From contig CAJULJ010000119.1 in the NCBI GenBank assembly GCA_910587395.1, positions 1 through 5,120 on the forward strand: 5,120 nucleotides of DNA, given 5' to 3'. Positions 1 to 4,653 of this stretch are shown here, piece by piece. Under the pieces are notes generated by a model. The model searched no databases, had not been told where the DNA came from, and saw only the letters and a list, made by a program, of their open reading frames with translations. Each line of letters begins with the position of its first letter. The stretch's first letter is position 1. The DNA is from an uncultured Oscillospiraceae bacterium (lineage in GTDB: Bacteria > Bacillota > Clostridia > Oscillospirales > Oscillospiraceae). Position numbers and translations under genes: made by a program.

Positions 1-18
1 GGAGCACCACCAGTCCAT
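1..18 (-). CDS. possible start of a further downstream gene, cut by window edge
   Basis: On the minus strand an ATG at 18..16 overlaps the second stop codon of the sigma-like gene (TAATG arrangement) and opens a frame reading M-D-W-W-C-S to the window edge. Stop/start overlap of this kind is common between co-translated genes, so a third operon member could begin here. There is no clear Shine-Dalgarno sequence of its own, and six codons are far too few to judge. It may be chance. Confidence 0.2.
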
Positions 19-20
19 TA

Positions 21-1244
21 CTAACTAACTTTTTCCGCTGGTATACTTTGTGGCGTAATTTGGCCCTTTTTACTTGACTGCTTACAATTATAGTTTGGAG
101 AAGTTTGCAGATGGCGAATTGCTTGTTTTGCAAATTTCTTGCTTACCGTCGTATCCCACTCCGCCAGCCGAATAATCTCCGCCGTTCCGGCCTCAAAATC
201 AAACGAAATCTCTCCCCATTCGCCGTCGTTGTCCACCTGGTAGAGGTAGACAGCGGCGGCGATTTTCTTTTTGCGTTTGATCTGGGATTTGCGTTTCAGC
301 CGGGTCATGTGAAGCACCCCGGCTTCTGTCAGCAAACAGGCTAAATGCTCCACGGCTTTGTGATAGGCCCGTTCTGCACCGCTGGATGTGCTGCCCTCAA
401 AGAGGACTGCCAGTTCTTCAAAGGTCAATCGGGTGCTGAGTGGGCTGACCCGCCCACAGGTCATACAGATGGCGTTTCGTTTTTCCAAAAGGGTCTGCTC
501 TCGGTAATTCAGCTTTTCAAATGCTTCCCGGACAGCTTCAGCCTGGATACCGTTCCATAGAATCTCCGCATAGTCCCAATGGTCATCCCGGCTGACATCC
601 TCGCCGGTTTCTTCACTGTCCTCGTCCTGTATGGTCTGGTAAAACGGAACACGGTTTCGGTTTTGCTTTGCCAACGCCAAAAACTTCGCTGCGGTCTCAT
701 CTGAACAGTTATGTTTCTGGGCATATTTCTGAATCGCCGCCTGTTCAGATTGTCCGGATTGATTATAGAGCCAAGCAATCCCACGTACAGCTTTGTACTC
801 ATCCACATTTTCAAAGGAACCGGCCTCCTCCTGCATTCGGCAGGTCAAAAGAGCATTCCCGATAAAATGATGGGCATAGGTCAGGAAATCTGCTCCTTGT
901 GCGGGATCATATTCCCGGAGACAATCCAACATGGCAAGCACACAGCCCATTTTGTAGTCCAAAAAGCGTTCTAGGTCATAGCGATCCAGCCCCTCCCGCA
1001 GCAGGAAACGGCGAATACGACCATTAAGCCGATTTTCATAATGGTGCAGGAAAAAGGAAAACCAGCACAGTTCTTGGCTCTGCACAGCCTTGATAATATA
1101 ATCATTCAGATTTTCATGGGTTGGCGGTTCCGGGTCAAGCTGAAAGATGCGTTCCACTGCCCGCATGGTCAAGCCCTTGGGTTCCGTCAGAAAGCTGTAT
1201 TTGGCACAGTAGCCGGACAGCTCCCATATCCACGCTGTATCCAT
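21..1244 (-). CDS. sigma-70-like RNA polymerase sigma factor with C-terminal extension
   Basis: A 407-residue protein that resembles sigma-70 family factors, which direct RNA polymerase to promoters. Residues about 55-140 look like region 2: the stretch around 112-131 (EYDPAQGADFLTYAHHFIGN) matches the usual Y-D-P-x-x-G-x-x-F-x-T-Y-A pattern. Residues about 145-205 may be region 3. Residues about 235-305 look like region 4, with LNYREQTLLEKR followed by a helix-turn-helix at about 273-301. An insert at about 257-271, between the two halves of region 4, carries C260-x2-C263. After residue 312 come a basic patch (KRKSQIKRKKK) and about 80 residues I do not recognise. The start is supported by a near-consensus Shine-Dalgarno six bases upstream. 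It lies 32 bases after the zinc-motif gene, probably in the same operon. It ends in TAG then TAA. Sequence resemblance suggests a sigma factor; target promoters are unknown, and it could instead be a sigma-derived DNA-binding regulator. Confidence 0.75.
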   Translation of the reverse strand: MDTAWIWELSGYCAKYSFLTEPKGLTMRAVERIFQLDPEPPTHENLNDYIIKAVQSQELCWFSFFLHHYENRLNGRIRRFLLREGLDRYDLERFLDYKMGCVLAMLDCLREYDPAQGADFLTYAHHFIGNALLTCRMQEEAGSFENVDEYKAVRGIAWLYNQSGQSEQAAIQKYAQKHNCSDETAAKFLALAKQNRNRVPFYQTIQDEDSEETGEDVSRDDHWDYAEILWNGIQAEAVREAFEKLNYREQTLLEKRNAICMTCGRVSPLSTRLTFEELAVLFEGSTSSGAERAYHKAVEHLACLLTEAGVLHMTRLKRKSQIKRKKKIAAAVYLYQVDNDGEWGEISFDFEAGTAEIIRLAEWDTTVSKKFAKQAIRHLQTSPNYNCKQSSKKGQITPQSIPAEKVS

Positions 1245-1250
1245 TTTCCC

Positions 1251-1260
1251 TCACCGCCTT
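1251..1260 (-). promoter_or_regulatory. ribosome binding site of the sigma-like gene
   Basis: On the minus strand this reads AAGGCGGTGA, one mismatch from the full anti-16S complement AAGGAGGTGA, and ends six bases before the ATG at 1244. It fixes the start of the sigma-like protein and indicates efficient translation independent of the upstream gene. Confidence 0.75.
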
Positions 1261-1276
1261 TCGGATGTTTCGTTGT

Positions 1277-2392
1277 TTATTTCTTTTGTATGGCCTTCAA
1301 AAGTGCATCCCGGGTCATTTCCTGCTCATAGACAGTGCTGGCATAGCGCTGATCCGAAAGCGCACGGAGCATCTTATCTTTTGCCAGCTTTTTCATAGTT
1401 GCTGCCGTTTCTTCATCCAGCTTTCCACGGCGGGTGCTTTGCAAAATAGTGTTCATACGGCGGGTATAAATCGCCTTAATGGGATGATCGTCTGCAAGTT
1501 CCCGCTGCTCCCGGCCTCTTAGATTGCCAATTTGTCGGCACGTCCGTCCACGCTGGTCGCCGGGGGCCAGACCACCGCAGTATTTGGTATGCCGTGCATC
1601 AATGGTGAGAAACCATCTGCCGCAGATGGGGCATTTCTTGGGGGCATGGCCCCCACAAAGTCCCTCAAACAGATCGGAACGGAACATCCCCACAAAGGAG
1701 ACATAGTGCATCCGCTTGACCAGCTGCGGCTCCGTCTTTCCGGGCCGAATGGCGGCTACATACTGCACCGAAGCATTGGTCAGAGTCATCCAGGCCGGGT
1801 TATCCAGCGACAGAGTTGGCTCACCTTTGAAGAACTGTCCGAACATTGCCGCATAACCGTCCGGGGTACGGTCATAACCTGGTTCATTCAACTGCTCTGC
1901 AAATTTCGTCAAGGCTTCCTTGTACTGCCCCAGCGAATAACTCAAATGCCCCAGTACCTGCGCTATTCTTACGAGTATGGTTGCTTTGCTGTGCTGACCA
2001 GTCAAGGCACAAATCAGCTGCTCCTGCTGGGTAAGCTGCAAATAGGCTTTGGCATCCTCCATATATTCTTCGGAAAAGATGGCTACAAGTTTTTGCTCAA
2101 AATAGCTTCGATTCAGGCGGGAGAACGGTGGTGTAGCCTGTAAAAAGGAGATGATCTCGCCAGCGGCCTGCTGCACCTGCGGCAGCAGCTCCATATCCAA
2201 AGAACCGGTGTTCATACCCTGAATCAGCTGGTTCAGCACATTGCAGGGAGTATCCAGATTTTCAATGGTGCTGTCCGGGATGTTCAACACCTCGCAGCCA
2301 ATGGTTCCTGCGGGCATGGTACTCCCCTCATAGGTCACAGTGTCCTGCCAGAAATCCAGCGACAAAACCGCATGGTTGATGATCTGATCCAT
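1277..2392 (-). CDS. DUF6076-like protein with C-terminal CGNR-like zinc motif
   Basis: A 371-residue protein of unknown function. The first 250 residues are mostly helical-looking and soluble, with no signal peptide or membrane segment. Near the C-terminus, C254-P-I-C257, an aromatic pair (W260-F261), Y271-C272 and C285-R-Q-I-G form a four-cysteine pattern resembling CGNR-type zinc fingers, which usually bind nucleic acid. A charged, helical tail (about 290-371) follows. From memory the whole protein resembles clostridial proteins annotated DUF6076; I could not verify this. The frame is open 20 codons further upstream to an ATG at 2452, but that ATG falls inside the -35 box, whereas the ATG at 2392 has an ideal AGGAGG six bases upstream, so 2392 is chosen. 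It is the first gene of the leftward operon, just ahead of the sigma-like gene, which suggests a regulatory or nucleic-acid-binding role. It ends in a single TAA. Confidence 0.75.
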   Translation of the reverse strand: MDQIINHAVLSLDFWQDTVTYEGSTMPAGTIGCEVLNIPDSTIENLDTPCNVLNQLIQGMNTGSLDMELLPQVQQAAGEIISFLQATPPFSRLNRSYFEQKLVAIFSEEYMEDAKAYLQLTQQEQLICALTGQHSKATILVRIAQVLGHLSYSLGQYKEALTKFAEQLNEPGYDRTPDGYAAMFGQFFKGEPTLSLDNPAWMTLTNASVQYVAAIRPGKTEPQLVKRMHYVSFVGMFRSDLFEGLCGGHAPKKCPICGRWFLTIDARHTKYCGGLAPGDQRGRTCRQIGNLRGREQRELADDHPIKAIYTRRMNTILQSTRRGKLDEETAATMKKLAKDKMLRALSDQRYASTVYEQEMTRDALLKAIQKK

Positions 2393-2398
2393 CTTCTC

Positions 2399-2404
2399 CC
2401 TCCT
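2399..2404 (-). promoter_or_regulatory. ribosome binding site deciding the 2392 start
   Basis: AGGAGG on the minus strand, six bases before the ATG at 2392, in the longer purine run AGGAGGGAGAAG. It favours the 371-residue form over the upstream ATG at 2452. Confidence 0.85.
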
Positions 2405-2476
2405 GTCATGTTTTTTTATTTTTATAATAGCACACAACAAAGGCCTTGTCATGTTTTTTGAAAACAGCTTGTCATG
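2404..2476. repeat. three direct copies of TGTCATG in the divergent promoter region
   Basis: TGTCATG occurs at 2404-2410, 2447-2453 and 2470-2476, all in the same orientation, within the 173-base space between the divergent operons. The first two are each followed by a run of six or seven T. One copy forms most of the leftward -35 box, one sits next to the leftward ribosome binding site, and one lies upstream toward the rightward genes. This layout suits an operator, but no binding protein can be named from the sequence. Confidence 0.45.
2424..2452 (-). promoter_or_regulatory. sigma-A-like promoter of the leftward operon
   Basis: On the minus strand the -35 box is ATGACA (2452..2447) and the -10 box is TATTAT (2429..2424), each five of six to consensus and separated by exactly 17 bases. 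Transcription would begin near 2416-2418, giving a short leader of about 25 bases before the start at 2392. The spacer contains a GC-rich palindrome (AAGGCCTT, 2440-2447), and the -35 box overlaps one copy of the TGTCATG repeat, so a repressor or activator could act here. Confidence 0.7.
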
Positions 2477-2511
2477 CCATTAGCCTGTTTTTTTCGATTT
2501 TCCCCATAATC

Positions 2512-2517
2512 TATACA
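2512..2517 (+). promoter_or_regulatory. weak candidate -10 box for the rightward replication genes
   Basis: TATACA lies 48 bases before the ATG at 2566, and CATAAT at 2505-2510 is an alternative. Neither has a good -35 box at 16-18 bases; only T-rich sequence is present. A rightward promoter is expected because the neighbouring genes are divergent, but it may need an activator or a non-housekeeping sigma factor. Confidence 0.25.
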
Positions 2518-2552
2518 CAGGGGTGAGAAAATTGCCCCATCAAAAAGGAAAT

Positions 2553-2558
2553 GGAGGG
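2553..2558 (+). promoter_or_regulatory. ribosome binding site of the interrupted primase-type gene
   Basis: GGAGGG seven bases before the ATG at 2566. Its quality shows that 2566, not the in-frame ATG at 2650, was the original start of this gene. No comparable purine run precedes 2650. Confidence 0.8.
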
Positions 2559-2565
2559 AATCGGT

Positions 2566-2649
2566 ATGAATCTGTTTGAAGTGGTGAAAGCCAGTATCAA
2601 CACACGGGAAGCAGCGTAGGTATATGGAATCGACGTCAACCACCATGGC
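2566..2649 (+). other. N-terminal part of the CHC2 gene, interrupted by an amber codon
   Basis: From the ATG at 2566 the frame encodes 17 residues (MNLFEVVKASINTREAA) and then TAG at 2617-2619. The same frame continues without another stop through VYGIDVNHHG into the zinc-finger protein starting at 2650. The peptide on both sides of the TAG looks like the normal N-terminus of mobile-element CHC2 proteins, where from memory a Glu or Gln sits at this place. One base change (GAG or CAG to TAG) would explain it. Alternatives are a 17-codon leader, amber readthrough, or a sequencing error. Confidence 0.75.
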
Positions 2650-3177
2650 ATGGCACTGTGTCCGTTCCACAATGACCGTCATCCGAGCCTATATGTATCG
2701 GATGACCACTACCACTGTTTTGCCTGTGGAGAGCATGGGGATGTGATCGACCTGACCGCCAAACTGTTTGACCTTCGGCTGTATGATGCGGCCCGAAAAC
2801 TGGCGTCGGACTTTCATCTTGCACCGGACAAGCCCTTGCCGGAAGCCATTCGCCGGAAAATGCAACACAAAACCAAAGCACAGCAGCTTCGTGAGAACGA
2901 GCGGCTGTGCTTTTCTGTTTTGAACGAGTATCGGCGGCTGCTCCTGGATTGGGAAAAACGGTATGCATCGCAAGCACCGGAAGATGTGCCGGACAAGCGG
3001 TTTGTAGAAGCCTGCCACCGGCTGCCCTGGGCAGAGTATCAGCTGGACATTCTGCTGCAAGGCGATTCCTATGAACGAGGCGAAACCGTGAGCGAACTAA
3101 CAACAGACGGATATATCCGCAAATTACAGGCCCGCCTGAGGAAGGAGCGATACCATGAACAACCCTGTTTGGATTGA
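2650..3177 (+). CDS. CHC2 zinc-finger primase-type protein (translatable part)
   Basis: 175 residues from the in-frame ATG at 2650, or 203 if the amber codon at 2617 is read through. The start of this part carries the CHC2 zinc-binding pattern: C-P-F-H near its N-terminus and C-F-A-C about 19 residues later, followed by G-E-H-G-D-V-I-D. This is the template-recognition finger of DnaG-type and element primases. The remaining 115 or so residues are charged and helical, without a visible Toprim catalytic domain, so this is probably a primase accessory or a zinc-finger subunit. The gene overlaps the helicase by 23 bases and the two are surely co-transcribed. It ends in TGA TGA. The 2650 ATG has no ribosome binding site, so the shorter form would depend on re-initiation about 30 bases after the amber codon. 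Apart from the TAG the frame is intact, so the gene may be recently broken or still used. Confidence 0.75.
   Translation: MALCPFHNDRHPSLYVSDDHYHCFACGEHGDVIDLTAKLFDLRLYDAARKLASDFHLAPDKPLPEAIRRKMQHKTKAQQLRENERLCFSVLNEYRRLLLDWEKRYASQAPEDVPDKRFVEACHRLPWAEYQLDILLQGDSYERGETVSELTTDGYIRKLQARLRKERYHEQPCLD
3138..3147 (+). promoter_or_regulatory. ribosome binding site of the helicase gene, inside the CHC2 gene
   Basis: GAGGAAGGAG ends seven bases before the ATG at 3155, giving the helicase its own strong translation start within the 3' end of the zinc-finger gene. Helicase synthesis should therefore not depend fully on translation through the amber codon. Confidence 0.75.
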
Positions 3178-4450
3178 TGAGAAAGGGAAAATCATCGAGC
3201 CGGAATATTGCCGGGATTTCCTGTCCCGGCATCCAATGCGCTGTATCAATGACCGTTTTTATACCGTGGACGGCCCGCTGCCGGATGAGAACAAATTGAA
3301 GCGGACGATTTATGAGGAAATATCGCCCTGGCTCCATGACAAGGTTGCACAGACGGTGGAGCAGGTAATCAAAGCGTTGAAGCTGGCGGCATACGCAGAC
3401 CCGTTGCCCCTGCAATGTGACCGCATCCATGTGGCGAATGGCACTTATTTTCTGGATGGCACGTTTACAGAGGAAAAAGAGTATTGCAGCAACCGTCTGT
3501 CGGTATCCTATCGGGCTGATGCTCCGGCACCGGAACACTGGCTGCGCTTCATTTCGGAACTGCTGGAGCCGGAGGATATTCCCGCCTTGCAGGAGTATCT
3601 GGGCTACTGCCTGATTCCATCCACCAAAGGACAGAAAATGCTCATGCTGATCGGCAAGGGCGGCGAGGGCAAAAGCCGCATCGGTGTGGTGATGAACACC
3701 ATTTTCGGGCTCAACATGAATACCACTTCCATCCAGAAAGTAGAGAACAGTCGTTTTGCCAGAGCCGACCTGGAGGGCAAGCTGCTGATGGTGGACGATG
3801 ATCTGGATATGAACGCATTGACCAAAACCAACTATATCAAATCTATTGTGACAGCAGAACTGCGGATGGATTTGGAACGGAAGAGAGAACAGAGCTATCA
3901 GGGGCTGCTTTATGTGCGTTTCCTCTGCTTTGGCAACGGGGCATTGACTGCACTTCACGACCGCAGCGACGGTTTCTTTCGCCGCCAAATCATTCTGACC
4001 ACTAAGGACAAGCCTGCGGATCGGTTCGATGACCCGTTTCTTGCCGAGAAACTGATTGCCGAAAAAGAGGGGATCTTCCTCTGGATGCTGGAGGGATTGC
4101 GGCGGCTAATTGCCAATCACTATCACTTTACCATCAGCCAGAGAGCCAAGGACAATATCACTTCCGCTGTTCGGGAGGCCAATAACATTCTGGATTTTCT
4201 CGATTCTGAGGGTTATGTGGGATTCAAGGCCGATTATGAAGCCAGCACCAAAAATCTGTATGCAGCCTATAAGCGGTGGTGTGAGGACAACGCAGAAAAC
4301 CCACTGTCCCCAAAGAGCTTCGCAAACCAGCTCAGCCAGAACGCAGAACGCTACCATTTGGAGCCAGTCAATAACCTGCACATCGGCGGTGGGAAGCGAT
4401 GCCGAGGATATATGGGCATTTATGTTCTGCTCTCACCTGTGGAATTGTAA
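3155..4450 (+). CDS. SF3 replicative helicase, phage/plasmid D5/P4 type
   Basis: A 431-residue protein of the superfamily 3 ATP-dependent helicases that unwind DNA at phage and plasmid origins, working as a ring in the cytoplasm. Residues 145-154 (LQEYLGYCLIP region) resemble the segment ahead of the ATPase in D5-type proteins. Walker A is G167-K-G-G-E-G-K-S174 and Walker B is L-L-M-V-D-D-D-L at 210-217. The sensor-type motif C is F-L-C-F-G-N ending at N261, and D-G-F-F-R-R (272-277) offers the arginine finger. The C-terminal part (about 366-428) looks like a P4-type winged helix that may bind the origin. The first 140 residues show no recognisable primase catalytic motifs, and the protein is shorter than fused P4 primase-helicases. 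Its own ribosome binding site supports the start. It ends in TAA TGA and is followed by a non-coding stretch rich in inverted repeats. Confidence 0.88.
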   Translation: MNNPVWIDEKGKIIEPEYCRDFLSRHPMRCINDRFYTVDGPLPDENKLKRTIYEEISPWLHDKVAQTVEQVIKALKLAAYADPLPLQCDRIHVANGTYFLDGTFTEEKEYCSNRLSVSYRADAPAPEHWLRFISELLEPEDIPALQEYLGYCLIPSTKGQKMLMLIGKGGEGKSRIGVVMNTIFGLNMNTTSIQKVENSRFARADLEGKLLMVDDDLDMNALTKTNYIKSIVTAELRMDLERKREQSYQGLLYVRFLCFGNGALTALHDRSDGFFRRQIILTTKDKPADRFDDPFLAEKLIAEKEGIFLWMLEGLRRLIANHYHFTISQRAKDNITSAVREANNILDFLDSEGYVGFKADYEASTKNLYAAYKRWCEDNAENPLSPKSFANQLSQNAERYHLEPVNNLHIGGGKRCRGYMGIYVLLSPVEL

Positions 4451-4490
4451 TGAAACATTTTGCAATTTCCAGCCCTAACCTTATGTAACT

Positions 4491-4540
4491 CGGCAAATGG
4501 TGGCAAAGCCTTGATTTTCAGGCGTTTCCGCCATTTGCCG
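4491..4540. repeat. 50-base imperfect inverted repeat (20-base arms, 10-base loop)
   Basis: The arms 4491-4510 and 4521-4540 pair over 17 of 20 positions plus one G-T wobble, with ten perfect pairs at the base (CGGCAAATGG with CCATTTGCCG) and a loop of TTGATTTTCA. It lies 40 bases after the helicase stop. The bases after it (TTTGGGAGAG) are a poor T-tract, so a simple terminator is not obvious. It could be a terminator or mRNA-stabilising hairpin, a single-strand origin, or a recombinase or replication protein site. Confidence 0.75.
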
Positions 4541-4560
4541 TTTGGGAGAGTTATTCGCAT

Positions 4561-4580
4561 ATCTCGGCGTATCCCGGCGT
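4561..4580. repeat. 10-base tandem repeat, candidate integrase arm-type site
   Basis: ATCTCGGCGT is followed directly by ATCCCGGCGT, nine of ten bases alike, so equivalent faces repeat once per helical turn. It lies about 75 bases beyond the integrase stop. Tn916-type integrases bind short direct repeats near the element ends with their N-terminal domain, which makes this a candidate. Two copies of ten bases could also be chance. Confidence 0.4.
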
Positions 4581-4607
4581 GACTTTGCGCTGAAACGTAG
4601 TACGGAA

Positions 4608-4642
4608 GTAGTAAAAGCGGCCTGCCGCTTTCTTTTTACTAC
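4608..4642. terminator. hairpin terminator between convergent helicase and integrase genes
   Basis: GTAGTAAAAGCGG (4608-4620), a CCTG loop, then CCGCTTTCTTTTTACTAC (4625-4642). The core stem AAAGCGG/CCGCTTT is followed on the plus strand by CTTTTT, a fair intrinsic terminator for the replication operon. The outer GTAGTA/TACTAC bases can pair too if five bases bulge out. On the minus strand the stem is followed by only TTTTAC, so it would stop integrase transcripts less well. Extra GTAGTA (4597-4602) and TACTAC (4645-4650) copies flank the hairpin. Confidence 0.6.
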
Positions 4643-4653
4643 TTTACTACTCA

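Noticed and set aside
1532..2143. 203-codon open frame on the plus strand opposite the zinc-motif gene
   Set aside because: It lies fully antisense to a gene with a promoter, ribosome binding site and conserved zinc motif, and shows no motif or start signal of its own.
2393..2452. 20-codon N-terminal extension of the zinc-motif protein to an ATG at 2452
   Set aside because: That ATG lies inside the -35 box of the promoter and lacks a ribosome binding site, so it would not be on the transcript; the 2392 start has an ideal site.
2617..2619. General recoding of TAG as a sense codon in this element
   Set aside because: TAG ends both the sigma-like gene and the integrase at family-appropriate places, so wholesale reassignment is unlikely. 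Partial readthrough remains possible and is reported separately.
2636..3988. 450-codon open frame on the minus strand opposite the CHC2 and helicase genes
   Set aside because: It is antisense to two well-supported genes with clear motifs, has no ribosome binding site, and its translation is rich in His, Arg and Gln with no recognisable domain. It is a shadow frame.
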